A DNA stretch of 64,000 bases from Sphingomonas sp. ID1715 (lineage in GTDB: Bacteria > Pseudomonadota > Alphaproteobacteria > Sphingomonadales > Sphingomonadaceae): NCBI RefSeq assembly GCF_013044515.1, contig NZ_JABEPR010000002.1, positions 186,001 through 250,000 of the forward strand, read 5' to 3'. Of this stretch, positions 9,544-19,327 are shown one piece after another. The notes below the pieces were generated by a model that made no database searches, had not been told where the DNA came from, and saw only the letters and a program-made list of their open reading frames with translations. How positions within the stretch are numbered: position 1 is the first letter of the stretch; each line of letters begins with the position of its first letter. The translations under genes were made by a program, and so were the position numbers.

Positions 9544-10884
9544 CGCTCCGGCAACGCGGGCAATATAGCCCTGCTTGTGCCCGTTAATGATGCCAGAGCC
9601 CACGATCACGTTGCCGTCGTCGCTGACGCCCAGGGCCTTCTGGTACTGGTTCGTGCCATTGGCCACGCCATTGGCGGCCAGCCATGCCGCAACCGTTTGC
9701 GCGTTTGCGCCATTCCAGCGCACGGCGTGGGATTCGTTGATCACCAGCGTGCCGATAGGCTGTCCGGGAACAAGGGCTTCACCGACAATCACGCTGCCAT
9801 CTGCATTCACCCCGTAGGCAGAGGATGCGACCTGGTTGGTCAGCTTTGGCAAGGCGACCATGCCGCCCGCCTGGGTCCACTTGATGGCGATCTGGTTATC
9901 GTTCTTGAACAGGTCGTTGCCCATCACGCCGCCCTGCTGCGAATAGCCGACGATTGTTCCGCCATCGACCGAAATGTCGTTCGCCCAACTGCTCGCGCCG
10001 GCGGCGGAATGGCTGGCAAGAACGCCCAGTTCGACAAAGCCGGTGGCGCGGGTCCACCGCAGCGCCTGGACGTTTGGCCCAACGATGGTCCCATTTGCGT
10101 CCCGCTGCTGGCCGCGCCCGCCGATAGCGGCGATGACCGAGCCATCCCGTGAGATGCCGGTAATTTCGGCGTTGAAGGTCACGCCATTCTGCACTGGACT
10201 GGTCGTGCCGACCTGAAGCAGCTGCTCTGGAGCGGCGGGGCCCGTCCACAGGATCGGGATGTTGAAGCCCGATATACTGCCAGACCGCCGATCACGTTGC
10301 CGTCACCGCTGACGGCGACTGCCTTGTAATTTCCAGCGCCGGTAGGTTGTGCCAGGATTGTGGGCGTGCCGTTCAGCCATTTTACCCCCACCATGCCGCT
10401 GAAATCCGTGCGTGCGGTCGGCTTGGCCTCGCCGACGATCACCGAGGCATCATCGGATATGCCATAGCCGACGTAGTGAAGGTAACCGGTTGGCGCTGCG
10501 AGTTTCGTCGCGCCGGTCGGGGTGAATACCCAGGCTTCGAGAACAGACTTGTTCCCGACCACCTTATTGTGAAAGCCGATGACCGACGTACCGTCGCCGG
10601 AGATGTCCACGAATTCGACGGAAGTGCCGTCGGAGTTCGACCCGTTCTCGGCTCCGTCCGGACTTCCGGGTATCTCTTCGGAACCTGTGACCTGACCGAA
10701 CGCAGGTGCAGGAAATCCCGCCAGCAAGGCAGCAGACCCCAACGTGCCGACGATCGCGGTCGTGGTGTTCAACAATGCGTTGCTCGCAAATTTTCCGGTC
10801 ATTTCTGGCAGTGCCCCCATCAAGCGCCCGCGCGCGTAATACCGCGAGCAACTGGCGCCTAACCGGTCTTTGGGAGATCATGCA

Positions 10885-10900
10885 CCCCCTGTTCAGGGGG
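10885..10900. promoter_or_regulatory. GC-rich hairpin in the autotransporter leader
   Basis: CCCCCT (10885-10890) and AGGGGG (10895-10900) form a perfect 6-bp stem with a 4-base loop about 65 bases upstream of the autotransporter start. It could be an operator or leader hairpin; there is no U-tract, so a terminator is less likely. Confidence 0.3.
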
Positions 10901-10964
10901 GCTATCACGGCGGAAGCAAGTCATTGAACATGCTTGACGCCTGCATTCTAGGAGGCAGTCATTC

Positions 10965-11612
10965 TCATTCTTTTCCCCCGTAGGACAGGCCAAGCTGCGC
11001 AGCATGCCATGACGCTTCGGCCCGGCTGGAAATTCCTAGTTTGCGGTAGATCACCTTGATATAGCCTGAGACCGTGTTCTCGCTGAGCATAAGCTGCGCG
11101 GCGACCTCCGCATTGCGCATGCCCCGTCCGATCAGGGTCAGCACTTCCAGTTCACGCGCTGTCAAGTCGCCGGTTCCGCCCGCCGCTGGCCCGGTCCGCC
11201 GGAAATGCTCCATGATCCGCCGCGCGATCGAGGGTGATAGCGCCGGAACCCCCTCGTTGATCTGCTGCAATTGGCGGATGATTCCTTCGCGCATCTGCTC
11301 CTTCAGCAGATAGCCGGATGCGCCCGCCGACAGCGCGCCGACGATCGAGCTGTCATCAGCGATAGCAGTGGTGACGACACAGATGGTGTTGGGAAAGGCC
11401 GTGCGCAGGCGGCGCAGCACGTCAAAACCGGAACCGTCGGGCAGGCGCAAGTCGATAAGGGCCAGGTCAAAGGACTGCCGACCGATTGCGGCCAGCGCGT
11501 CGTTCACGCTGGATGCGCCCGTCACCCCGCAGCCCGGGAACGCCTCGGCCGCGATCTCGCCGAGCCAGTGCAGCGTTTCCGATACGTCTTCCAGGATCAG
11601 CACAGATTTCAT
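10965..11612 (-). CDS. LuxR-family response regulator
   Basis: A 215-residue NarL/FixJ-type regulator. The receiver domain has the acidic pocket LEDV and phospho-acceptor Asp54 in ALIDLRLPDG; the Lys is in SGYLLKEQM. A C-terminal LuxR helix-turn-helix starts at DLTARELEVLTLIGRG and includes ENTVSGYIKVIYRKLGIS. Its start overlaps the stop of the upstream histidine kinase gene (ATGA), so the two form a two-component pair. The autotransporter gene downstream on the same strand is a plausible target, inferred from position only. Confidence 0.9.
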   Translation of the reverse strand: MKSVLILEDVSETLHWLGEIAAEAFPGCGVTGASSVNDALAAIGRQSFDLALIDLRLPDGSGFDVLRRLRTAFPNTICVVTTAIADDSSIVGALSAGASGYLLKEQMREGIIRQLQQINEGVPALSPSIARRIMEHFRRTGPAAGGTGDLTARELEVLTLIGRGMRNAEVAAQLMLSENTVSGYIKVIYRKLGISSRAEASWHAAQLGLSYGGKE

Positions 11613-13747
11613 GCCGCCACGCTTTCCAGCGGAAAGCGCACTTCGATCACCGTTCCGCGCATCCCCATGGCTGCTCCGTGCGAAACGGTCAGCGTGCCGT
11701 GAAGCGCGGTCGCGCGCGAACGCATGTTGCGCAGGCCGTTGCCCGCCTGAGCAGTGTCAGGATCGAAGCCCTTTCCGTCATCCGCAATCGTCAGAACGAG
11801 GCCACCCAGCGTGTCACATAGGCGTATGCCGACCGTCGAAGCTTCGGCGTGGCGTAGCGCGTTGCCCACGGCTTCGCGCAGGATCGAGCGCATGGCGGCT
11901 ACCGATTGGGGCGGCAATTCCGCCGCAGTGTCCATCTGCCAGACCAGCCCGATGCCTGCGGATGACAGCAGGTCGGCAATCTCTACGCGGAGGTCGGCCA
12001 TCAGTTCGGCCAGGGTCAGCCGCTCGCCGGCGCTGTTGTTGATGATTTCCCGCAGGTCCGCTAGCGTGTCGCGGATCAGTTCATCCTTCCGCACCGGATC
12101 GCGGCTGTGCAGCGCGCCGAGCAGTTGCACGCCGATATTGTCGTGCATGTCGCTGGTGATGCGCTGGCGCTCTTCGGCAACACCCTGTTCGTGAGCAAGG
12201 CGGCTTGCGATTGCGTGATCCAACATAGCGCAAAGTTCACCCGCCCTTGTCTGCTCTCGTGACGAGAAAAGACGCCGACCGTGCATGGCGTGTTCAAGCC
12301 GCAGAGGCGGCAACACTCCGGTGGCGGGGATGGCAAGGGCTGCGCCATCGTCAAGGACGGTAGGCTGAGCGATGCTATCACCCGGCACGATATTCAGCGG
12401 CTGGAACACTCGCGTGAGCAAGTCACGCCAGCGGGCCATGCGCTCCGTCTCGCCGTCTGCGAGGGCGACGGCAAGCATGTCCTGGAACCTCGCTTTGACC
12501 TCTCCGCCGCGCTGGAACAGCTTACGCGCAATCATATCGCGCAGGGGCAGGTAAAGGAATGCAACCAGCACTAGCGCCAGCCCGAAAGCCGGCGCGCGGT
12601 CCAGCGCGACCCACGATATGAGCAGCACGTCCACCGCGATCAGCAGTGCAGCGCCCGTCATGTAGAACAGGATGCGGAACGCCCATCGGTCGAGGTCGAA
12701 CAGGCGGTAACGGGCAACGCCGACAGCTATTCCGCCATGGATCAGGAGAAAAAAGGTAAAGGCATAACCCTGCGGCAAACTCGGCGTCAGACCGACCAGG
12801 CTGGGCGCGATCACCGTGAAGACGAAAGCGCCGGAGCCAATTGCAACCGACAGACCGAACCACCGCACAACCGCACGGTTGCGGGGATCACGGCGCGAGC
12901 GCCAGTACTGCAGCGCGGCTGCCAGCAGGATGCCGATCATCTCGAGCATCGTCGGCAACTGTGAACCAACAAGAGGCCCATCGAACAGCTGCATGCTGTC
13001 CGCCAGCCACCATGTCCCAAACAACACGAACGGCGCGCAGAGCCATCGTGTCGGAACAAGACTCCTCGGATAGCGCAGCAGCAGCGCGATCATCGCCGCG
13101 CCAAAAAGCAGGGCGCCGCCGTGATTCATAACCGAAAGGGCGCGGAAAAGGCCACCATCGATGGCGAGTTCACGAGTGCTGTAAAGCGCGGCAGGAAATG
13201 TGAAAACCAGAATTCCAAGACTGGCCAGGGCGAACAGCCGCGCGGGCAAATCGTCTCGCCGCAAGGCCCAGACCCAGCCGCCGATCAAAAAACTCGACAG
13301 GCCGACAAGCATCTGCACCCAAAATGCGGCGGGAAGATCACCGATCGGCCGCATTCTGGCGGGCGAAACCATCATCTGTCGCAGCGTATCGCCGTCCAGT
13401 GCCTCGATCGAGATACTCTGGGCGCGCAACATACCGGCCAGCGCCGACTGGCGGGCAAAGAAGCGTCGCATGTCCGCATAGGTTGCCAGCGTGTCCGGCT
13501 CTTCAATCAGGTCACCGGCCTCGATTGCAACTCTTTGACCATCATTCCCGCGAATGGCCGTTACCTGCTTCGCGGTTAGATCCATGCCGGGCGCAGACAC
13601 CACGTGGATGGCCCTAGATTCATGAACGGCAAACGTCAGGCCCAGCCATGGACGGCTTATCGCCAACTGCGTGAAGGCAGCCGCGGCCATTAGGCCAGCC
13701 AGAACCATCACTATCATCACAGGTACCGGCGAAAGCCGCGCTCTCAT
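11609..13747 (-). CDS. Membrane sensor histidine kinase (HisKA_3 type)
   Basis: A 712-residue kinase. An N-terminal membrane anchor precedes a periplasmic segment of about 130 residues, then about seven membrane helices (a 7TM-type sensing region), and a cytosolic kinase. The HisKA_3 phosphorylation site is in ERQRITSDMHDNIGVQLLGA and the ATPase domain shows REAVGNALRHA and DDGKGFD with GLRNMRSRA. This layout pairs with NarL/LuxR-type regulators such as the one encoded downstream. The ligand is unknown. Start ATG 13747 gives a clean N-terminal anchor; an upstream GTG at 13816 is possible. Confidence 0.85.
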   Translation of the reverse strand: MRARLSPVPVMIVMVLAGLMAAAAFTQLAISRPWLGLTFAVHESRAIHVVSAPGMDLTAKQVTAIRGNDGQRVAIEAGDLIEEPDTLATYADMRRFFARQSALAGMLRAQSISIEALDGDTLRQMMVSPARMRPIGDLPAAFWVQMLVGLSSFLIGGWVWALRRDDLPARLFALASLGILVFTFPAALYSTRELAIDGGLFRALSVMNHGGALLFGAAMIALLLRYPRSLVPTRWLCAPFVLFGTWWLADSMQLFDGPLVGSQLPTMLEMIGILLAAALQYWRSRRDPRNRAVVRWFGLSVAIGSGAFVFTVIAPSLVGLTPSLPQGYAFTFFLLIHGGIAVGVARYRLFDLDRWAFRILFYMTGAALLIAVDVLLISWVALDRAPAFGLALVLVAFLYLPLRDMIARKLFQRGGEVKARFQDMLAVALADGETERMARWRDLLTRVFQPLNIVPGDSIAQPTVLDDGAALAIPATGVLPPLRLEHAMHGRRLFSSREQTRAGELCAMLDHAIASRLAHEQGVAEERQRITSDMHDNIGVQLLGALHSRDPVRKDELIRDTLADLREIINNSAGERLTLAELMADLRVEIADLLSSAGIGLVWQMDTAAELPPQSVAAMRSILREAVGNALRHAEASTVGIRLCDTLGGLVLTIADDGKGFDPDTAQAGNGLRNMRSRATALHGTLTVSHGAAMGMRGTVIEVRFPLESVAA

Positions 13748-14212
13748 AAAAGTTGTCCGCCCTGGTATTGTTGCCTTGGTTTCCAGAATTACGCGAGCGG
13801 CGGAGATTCGCGCCACCCCCGGAACGGGTCATTCGCTCAACCTTCCCGGACTGAGGCGACGGTTCGATCTACTGGTGCAACGTGCGCGCTTCTTCCTGGC
13901 TGGGCACACATCTTCATCAGAGTATGTCGACGAGTTGGGTCGGGGTGAACTCCGACACGATCCTGCCAGCGCCAACTCCACTCAGGTGTTAAAGAAGAGG
14001 TGCCCGACATGCTGCAGGCCTGACCGGCCCCGTCCCCGGTACACTTAGGATCTATGCAATTCGGCGCGGATCTGCTCTTACAATTCCATGCAGGGTCCAG
14101 ACGCCTCGCGCCGGTAATCGCCGACTACTACCCGACATTCAAGTTACATCGTTAGGAGACGAGTGGGGAGACAGTGGTGGTTCTGTCGAGCGAAAACGAC
14201 AATCTGGAAAAG

Positions 14213-14235
14213 TGTGGGCGTAAATGTGGGCGTAA
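14213..14235. repeat. Tandem direct repeat TGTGGGCGTAA
   Basis: Two exact copies of TGTGGGCGTAA at 14213-14223 and 14225-14235, separated by one base. Short arm-type repeats like this occur near integrase attachment sites; here it lies 56 bases from a tRNA-end-like sequence. Confidence 0.5.
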
Positions 14236-14290
14236 TCTTCGCTGGCGCAATAATTCTGAGTTAATTCAATAGCATAGAATGGCCGTTCTA

Positions 14291-14308
14291 ATCCCTCCGT
14301 CTCCGCCA
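14291..14308 (+). other. tRNA 3'-end-like sequence, possible att remnant
   Basis: ATCCCTCCGTCTCCGCCA looks like the T-arm, acceptor stem and CCA of a serine-type tRNA, but there is no tRNA body upstream. Integrating islands often carry such a duplicated tRNA end as attR or attL. This is inference from appearance only. Confidence 0.35.
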
Positions 14309-14823
14309 GCTGCCGTTAATAACAAGCGGTTTTCTTCTCCAAAACAAATCCCTGCCCACGCTCATGCCCACTTTGCGCATGGCTTTCAGCGGCCTTTGAC
14401 GCACGTCCGCGCACACGCCTCGCCTCAACCTGTCTGTTGGCGGCGCATGGTAACGTACGTAGCTTCTTTGGCTTCGTTCATGTTTGTGCTGGTATAGCAT
14501 AGCTTTCCACACCAGGATTGAAGCCATGCGTCAGCCCGCTCGGGTGCTGTATGCGCCACCGGAGAAATTGAATCTCGTCTCGGGAGGGCTCGGCTGCTGA
14601 GTACGAGCAAGCAGGCACAGCGCGGGCACTGCAAACCTGGCCACGGTGACGGGCCCTCCCCCAGCTTCGACTATCGTCGCGACAGCTCATTGCCTTTAGC
14701 GACAACCGACAAGAACCTGACTGACGAGCCTGAGTGAATGTTCGATGCCTATGTGTGGACCGGCCGCAGTTTCGATCGCGTCCCCGCTTTCCGCAAAGCT
14801 CGCCAGGCACCCATTCCTGAAAT

Positions 14824-14847
14824 GTGACACTTCGGCGGAAGTGTCAC
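14824..14847. repeat. Perfect 10-bp inverted repeat
   Basis: GTGACACTTC (14824-14833), loop GGCG, GAAGTGTCAC (14838-14847): a perfect hairpin in non-coding DNA about 180 bases downstream of the cueR stop. It could be a terminator-like stem, a protein-binding palindrome or an element end; no poly-U follows. Confidence 0.5.
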
Positions 14848-15030
14848 GAGTCCAGATGACCGAGTTGTGGCCGCTCGGGCCACCAGAGCCAAGTTCCAAG
14901 TTGCTCCGAAGCAAACACTCGTCGGTCGCTGCAGGGAAAGCTCGGGTCAGTTCGATCAGGCATGGAGTGATCAGCGCCTCTGGCCGAGGCACCTGTGGTC
15001 CGCTCCGGCCCGGCGATCAAGCGGCATCGG

Positions 15031-15429
15031 TTACGTCCGCTCACCGTCGGCCAACGAAGCTATTATCGGGCAATCCGGTCGGCTATCTCCGTGACATCGC
15101 GCCGCGAGATCCAGCAAGGTCGCTTGCATACGCTCCAGCACCTGCGCTTTTCTACCAAGATCTTCGGCGCGCGCGATCGCCAGCGCCTTCACGTCGGCAC
15201 TTGACCGATCGCGATCCAACCAGAGGCCCAGAAGCTCACGGATTTCCTCGATTGGGAAGCCAAGATCCCGAGCATGAGCGATGAACCGCAGGCGATGCAC
15301 ATCCTCGTCGGAATAGTCCCGATAGCCGCTGTCTCGCCGTGGAGGCGCCGGAATGAGCCCGATCTTTTCGTAGTGGCGAACCATTCGCTGGGACACCCCG
15401 GTGGCGTCGGAAGCCTGTCCGATGTTCAC
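15031..15429 (-). CDS. cueR: CueR/HmrR-type Cu(I)-responsive MerR regulator
   Basis: A 132-residue MerR-family activator. The N-terminal winged helix reads [20 protein letters not shown] with the typical [20 protein letters not shown] wing. A long dimerisation helix follows, and the C-terminal metal loop has the Cys-x7-Cys pair in [11 protein letters not shown] that marks the copper(I)/silver/gold sensors. It would distort the 19-bp spacer promoter of copA to switch it on. Its ATG overlaps the copA stop by 4 bases, so sensor and pump are in one operon and the circuit is autoregulated. Confidence 0.92.
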   Translation of the reverse strand: MNIGQASDATGVSQRMVRHYEKIGLIPAPPRRDSGYRDYSDEDVHRLRFIAHARDLGFPIEEIRELLGLWLDRDRSSADVKALAIARAEDLGRKAQVLERMQATLLDLAARCHGDSRPDCPIIASLADGERT

Positions 15430-17795
15430 AGTCGAGCTCCGTTCAGCCGCAGCGCGTTCGTGACGACGGCAAATGAAGACAGCGCCATTGCCGCCCCGGC
15501 GAGCATGGGCGACAACAATATGCCCGCGACGGGATAGAGTATGCCGGCGGCAACCGGCACGCCGATCCCGTTGAACAGGAAAGAGAAGAGCAGGTTCTGC
15601 CGGATGTTTCGCATCGTTGCCCTGGCGAGCCGCCGCGCCCGAACCATTGCCGACAGGTCACCCTTGGTGAGAGTCATGCCCGCGCTCTCGATCGCCACGT
15701 CCGTACCGGTTCCCATCGCGACGCCTACATCGGCGGCAGCTAGCGCAGGCGCATCGTTGATACCGTCCCCCGCCATGGCGACGACGGCTCCCTGCGCCTT
15801 CAGCTCCACGACGATACGCGCCTTGTCCTCCGGCTTCAGATCAGCATGCACTTCGTCGATACCGCCGATCATCCTGGCCACGGCATCCGCGGTACCGTGG
15901 CCATCTCCGGTCAACATCACAACTCGCAGATCCTCGGTGTGAAGATCCGCGATGGCCGTGCGAGCAGAATCCTTAAGCGGATCAGCGACGGCCAGCAGGC
16001 CTGCCAGACGACCGTCAAGAGAGACGAGCATCACGCCCGCGCCTTCCAACCTCCTTGCCTCAGCGTTCGCGCGTGCTGGCTCCGGGTCGGCTCCTTCGGC
16101 GCGCATCATCGTGCCGTTTCCGATCGCGACCCTGCGCCCGGCGACGCGGGCAGAAACACCGGCTCCGGTCACCGACGCGAAATCCTCGGCTGAGGGCACT
16201 TCAAGGCCGCGCTCCTCCGCTGCCACGACAATCGCGTGCGCGAGCGGGTGTTCGGAACGTGCTTCGACAGCCGCAGCGAGCGAGAGCAACTCGTCCTCTC
16301 GCACCTCGCCCAGCGTCTCGACGGCGACCAGCTTCGGCCTGCCCTCCGTCAGTGTCCCTGTCTTGTCGATGACCAGAGTGTCGACCCGGTCCAGCGCCTG
16401 CAGCGCCTCGGCATTCTTGACGAGAACGCCGGCATGAGCACCGCGGCCGGTGCCGACCATGATCGACATCGGCGTGGCCAGACCCAGCGCACAGGGGCAG
16501 GCTATGATCAGTACGGCAATGGCATTCAACAGCGCGTGGCCAAAGCGAGGCTCCGGCCCAACAAGGTTCCAGACGACGAAAGTGGCAACCGCGATCGCCA
16601 CGACCAGCGGCACGAACCATCCGGAGATACGGTCGGCCACTGCCTGGATCGGGGCACGGCTGCGCTGCGCCTCGGCGACCATCTTCACAATGCGCGCCAG
16701 GACGGTGTCGGCTCCGACTGCCCGAGCCTGGATGACGAGGGCGCCGGTCGTGTTGACAGTTCCGCCGGTAACGGTCGCACCGACCTCCTTCAGGACAGGA
16801 GCAGGCTCCCCCGTCAGCATTGACTCATCGACCGAGGAGCGGCCCTCGACGACTTCACTGTCCACCGGGATCGCCTCGCCTGGTCTGACGCGGAGCCAGT
16901 CGCCTACGAAGACATCGGCAAGAGATATCTCCGCTTCGCTGCCGTCCGGAGAAATCCTTCTCGCAGTCTTCGGCGCGAGGTCCATGAGAGCGCGGATCGC
17001 CCGTCCAGTCGCGGCCCGAGCACGCAGCTCCAGAACCTGTCCCAGCAGCACGAGGGTCACAACGACCCCTGCTGCCTCGTAATAAACCGGTACCATGCCG
17101 CGCATGCGGAAGGTGGGCGGAAACAGTCCGGGTGAGACCGTGGCGACCAGGCTGTAGAGAAAGGCGGCGCCGACGCCGATGGCGATCAGCGTGAACATGT
17201 TCAGGTGCCGCGTCCGAAGCGAAGCCCATCCCCGCTCGAAGAACGGCCAGCCCGCCCACAGCACAATCGGAGCCGTCAGTGCGAGCTGAACCCATGGGTT
17301 CCAGGCAGGTGGCACGAAATGGATCCCGAGCATTTCGGCGACCATCGAGACCATCACCAGCGGCACAGTCAGGACGCCAGCGACCCATGTGCGTCTGGTG
17401 AAGTCTACGAGTTCGGGATTGGGGCCATCATCGAGCGACGGCTCCTCCGGCTCCAGCGCCATTCCGCAGATGGGACAGGTGCCAGGTCCTTCCCGCCTGA
17501 TCTCCGGGTGCATGGGGCAGGTCCACATTGCACCGGGCGTCGCTTTGGGTTCGGGACGAGGCCTGTCGCCGAGGTAGGCAGAGGGATCCGTTACAAACTT
17601 CGTCCGGCAACCGGCACTGCAAAAATGATACTCATGACCCTCATGCTGCGCATGGTGAGGTGTTGCGGCCGGATCGACGGACATGCCGCAGACGGGGTCC
17701 TTGACAGTGGACGCTGTCGGCGTTGACCCGGAACTGCAGCAGTTCCTCCCCAGGCCGTGTGCTCCATGTCCTGCGTGGCGATCGTGTTTCATCAT
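15426..17795 (-). CDS. copA: Cu(I)-exporting P1B-type ATPase
   Basis: A 789-residue inner-membrane ATPase that exports cytosolic Cu(I). A His/Cys-rich start ([15 protein letters not shown]) is followed by a YHS domain ([11 protein letters not shown]), a heavy-metal-binding domain ([20 protein letters not shown]) instead of a classical HMA, eight membrane helices with the ion-site motif [11 protein letters not shown], the phosphorylation motif [12 protein letters not shown] and the hinge [20 protein letters not shown]. This YHS/HMBD version is common in sphingomonads. It is first in the operon with cueR and has a MerR-type promoter. Start ATG has GGAGGATTCGG before it; a second ATG follows directly. 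Confidence 0.95.
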   Translation of the reverse strand: MMKHDRHAGHGAHGLGRNCCSSGSTPTASTVKDPVCGMSVDPAATPHHAQHEGHEYHFCSAGCRTKFVTDPSAYLGDRPRPEPKATPGAMWTCPMHPEIRREGPGTCPICGMALEPEEPSLDDGPNPELVDFTRRTWVAGVLTVPLVMVSMVAEMLGIHFVPPAWNPWVQLALTAPIVLWAGWPFFERGWASLRTRHLNMFTLIAIGVGAAFLYSLVATVSPGLFPPTFRMRGMVPVYYEAAGVVVTLVLLGQVLELRARAATGRAIRALMDLAPKTARRISPDGSEAEISLADVFVGDWLRVRPGEAIPVDSEVVEGRSSVDESMLTGEPAPVLKEVGATVTGGTVNTTGALVIQARAVGADTVLARIVKMVAEAQRSRAPIQAVADRISGWFVPLVVAIAVATFVVWNLVGPEPRFGHALLNAIAVLIIACPCALGLATPMSIMVGTGRGAHAGVLVKNAEALQALDRVDTLVIDKTGTLTEGRPKLVAVETLGEVREDELLSLAAAVEARSEHPLAHAIVVAAEERGLEVPSAEDFASVTGAGVSARVAGRRVAIGNGTMMRAEGADPEPARANAEARRLEGAGVMLVSLDGRLAGLLAVADPLKDSARTAIADLHTEDLRVVMLTGDGHGTADAVARMIGGIDEVHADLKPEDKARIVVELKAQGAVVAMAGDGINDAPALAAADVGVAMGTGTDVAIESAGMTLTKGDLSAMVRARRLARATMRNIRQNLLFSFLFNGIGVPVAAGILYPVAGILLSPMLAGAAMALSSFAVVTNALRLNGARL

Positions 17796-17816
17796 CCGAA
17801 TCCTCCAACGCAGACC

Positions 17817-17848
17817 CCTCTAGGACTTGACATCATGTCAGGGTCAAG
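17817..17848 (-). promoter_or_regulatory. CueR-type promoter of copA with 19-bp spacer
   Basis: On the minus strand TTGACC (17847-17842) and TAGAGG (17822-17817) are separated by exactly 19 bases, the over-long spacer that MerR activators need. Within it lies the inverted repeat CTTGAC (17848-17843) / GTCAAG (17831-17826). The copA start is 21 bases downstream of the -10. Confidence 0.8.
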
Positions 17849-17930
17849 CGCCCTCAAGATGTCCGTTCACATGGTTATGGTGCGTCAGGCCGCTTCGGAA
17901 GCACCTCTCGCGTCGGCCGACGGCTAAGGC

Positions 17931-19178
17931 TCAAGCCGCCCGTTTCAGTTCGAGCCGGCCGAAGATCTCGACCAGTGCGTCGGTCAGTTCCTGCATCATC
18001 TCGGCCGTGTGGCTCGGGCCGGGGGTGAAGCGGAGCCGTTCGGTGCCGCGCGGCACGGTCGGGTAGTTGATCGGCTGGACGTAAACGCCATACTCGGCGA
18101 GCAGGATGTCGCTGATCCGCTTGGCCTTGACCGGATCGCCGATCATCACCGGCACGATGTGGGTGGTCGACGGCATCACCGGCAGGCCCGCGTCTGCGAA
18201 CATGCGCTTCAGGCTAGCGGCCGCCGCCTGCTGGCCGTCGCGCTCGGCGCTCGATGCCTTCAGGTGCCGCACGCTTGCGAGCACGCCCGCGACCAGCACC
18301 GGCGACAGGCTGGTCGTGAAGATGAAGCCCGGCGCATAGGAGCGGATCACGTCCACGATCACCTGGTCCGCCGCGATATAGCCGCCCATGACGCCGAATG
18401 CCTTGCCGAGCGTCCCTTCGATGATGGTCAGCCGGTGCGCGACCTCGTCCCGCTCGGAGATGCCGCCGCCGCGCGCGCCGTACATGCCGACCGCATGCAC
18501 TTCGTCGAGATAGGTGAGCGCACCGTATTTGTCGGCCAGGTCGCAGATCGCCGCGATCGGCGCCACGTCGCCGTCCATCGAATAGACGCTCTCGAACGCG
18601 ATCAGCTTGGGCGTATCCGGGTCTTCGGCGGCGAGCAGCTCTTCCAGATGCGCGACATCATTGTGCCGCCACACCCGCTTCTCGCACCCTGAGTTGCGGA
18701 TGCCGGCGATCATCGAGGCGTGGTTGAGTTCGTCGGAAAAGATCACGCAGCCGGGCAGGATCTTGGCGAGCGTCGACAGCGTCGCCTCGTTCGAGACATA
18801 GCCCGAGGTGAACAGCAAAGCCGCTTCCTTGCCGTGCAGGTCGGCAAGCTCGGCCTCCAGATCGACATGATAATGGGTGTTGCCGCCGATGTTGCGCGTG
18901 CCGCCGGAGCCCGCGCCGACATCGTGCAGCGCCTCCTCCATCGCCGCGATCACCTTCGGATGCTGGCCCATCGCCAGATAGTCGTTCGAGCACCAGACCG
19001 TGATCGGCTTCGGACCATTATGCCCGGCAAAGCAGCGCGCGTTGGGGAACATCCCCTTGTTGCGCAAAATGTCGATGAACACCCGGTACCGACCCTCGGC
19101 ATGCAACCGACCGATCGCCTGGGTGAAGATCTGACCATAGTCCGGCTGGGGCCTGGCGGTGAGCGGCACGATTTCCAT
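17931..19178 (-). CDS. hemA: 5-aminolevulinate synthase
   Basis: A 415-residue PLP enzyme of the alpha-oxoamine synthase family that makes 5-aminolevulinate from glycine and succinyl-CoA, the first step of haem synthesis in alphaproteobacteria. Seen are [32 protein letters not shown], the catalytic aspartate region [12 protein letters not shown] and the PLP lysine in [14 protein letters not shown]. The ATG at 19178 is chosen because the family begins with a short segment before YRVFIDI. It is divergent from ccoN with a shared regulatory region that carries the TCCGTA direct repeat, so haem supply probably follows oxidase demand. Confidence 0.95.
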   Translation of the reverse strand: MEIVPLTARPQPDYGQIFTQAIGRLHAEGRYRVFIDILRNKGMFPNARCFAGHNGPKPITVWCSNDYLAMGQHPKVIAAMEEALHDVGAGSGGTRNIGGNTHYHVDLEAELADLHGKEAALLFTSGYVSNEATLSTLAKILPGCVIFSDELNHASMIAGIRNSGCEKRVWRHNDVAHLEELLAAEDPDTPKLIAFESVYSMDGDVAPIAAICDLADKYGALTYLDEVHAVGMYGARGGGISERDEVAHRLTIIEGTLGKAFGVMGGYIAADQVIVDVIRSYAPGFIFTTSLSPVLVAGVLASVRHLKASSAERDGQQAAAASLKRMFADAGLPVMPSTTHIVPVMIGDPVKAKRISDILLAEYGVYVQPINYPTVPRGTERLRFTPGPSHTAEMMQELTDALVEIFGRLELKRAA

Positions 19179-19214
19179 GGCTCCCCAGATAGTTGAGCGC
19201 GGCCCCGCACCCCA

Positions 19215-19230
19215 TCCGTAGAACTCCGTA
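19215..19230 (+). promoter_or_regulatory. Putative FixJ box A (hemA/ccoN)
   Basis: TCCGTA-GAAC-TCCGTA, a perfect direct repeat with 10-bp period, 37 bases from the hemA start and about 100 from ccoN. It is the best copy of a motif seen at six further promoters in this window. Assignment to FixJ is inferred. Confidence 0.5.
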
Positions 19231-19327
19231 TCGATTGTGCACGTGCGAAACGCCATTCGCTCCCAATCGGACGAGGCGGCCTGCCGCTCCGTCGAGACGC
19301 GTCCGGTGGGGCGCAGGGGACAAGAGA

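Larger units (their letters stand above)
7269..10820 (-). pseudogene. HAF-repeat autotransporter, broken by two single-base shifts
   Basis: One long gene of about 1180 codons is read in three frames. It starts with a signal-peptide-like segment (ends near PAPAFGQ), has many HAF-type repeats of the form VSADGxVIVGxS with intervening RWTxAGGMVxLxxL units, two Pro-Thr linkers, and a C-terminal 12-strand-type autotransporter barrel ending in SVSASLHFGF. The frame changes once between 10264 and 10285 (apparent loss of one base) and once near 9189 (extra T in GGTTTCC; removing it gives [12 protein letters not shown]). Family: type Va secretion, surface-exposed passenger of unknown ligand. If the shifts are sequencing errors this is an intact surface protein. 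The start ATG at 10820 is tentative; 10802 is an alternative. Confidence 0.75.
13748..15030. other. Gene-poor region of about 1.3 kb
   Basis: No coding sequence could be supported between the histidine kinase and cueR. The stretch contains a tandem 11-base repeat, a tRNA-3'-end-like sequence and a perfect 10-bp hairpin, listed separately. It reads like the edge of a lost or degraded mobile element, but no integrase remnant is recognisable. Confidence 0.45.

Noticed and set aside
14156-14308. Complete tRNA-Ser gene
   Set aside because: GGAGACG and CGTCTCC could pair as an acceptor stem but they are about 150 bases apart and no anticodon arm is found.
19179-19327. FNR box in the hemA/ccoN intergenic region
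   Set aside because: No TTGAT-N4-ATCAA match; only a loose CGATT. The direct repeat TCCGTA is much clearer.
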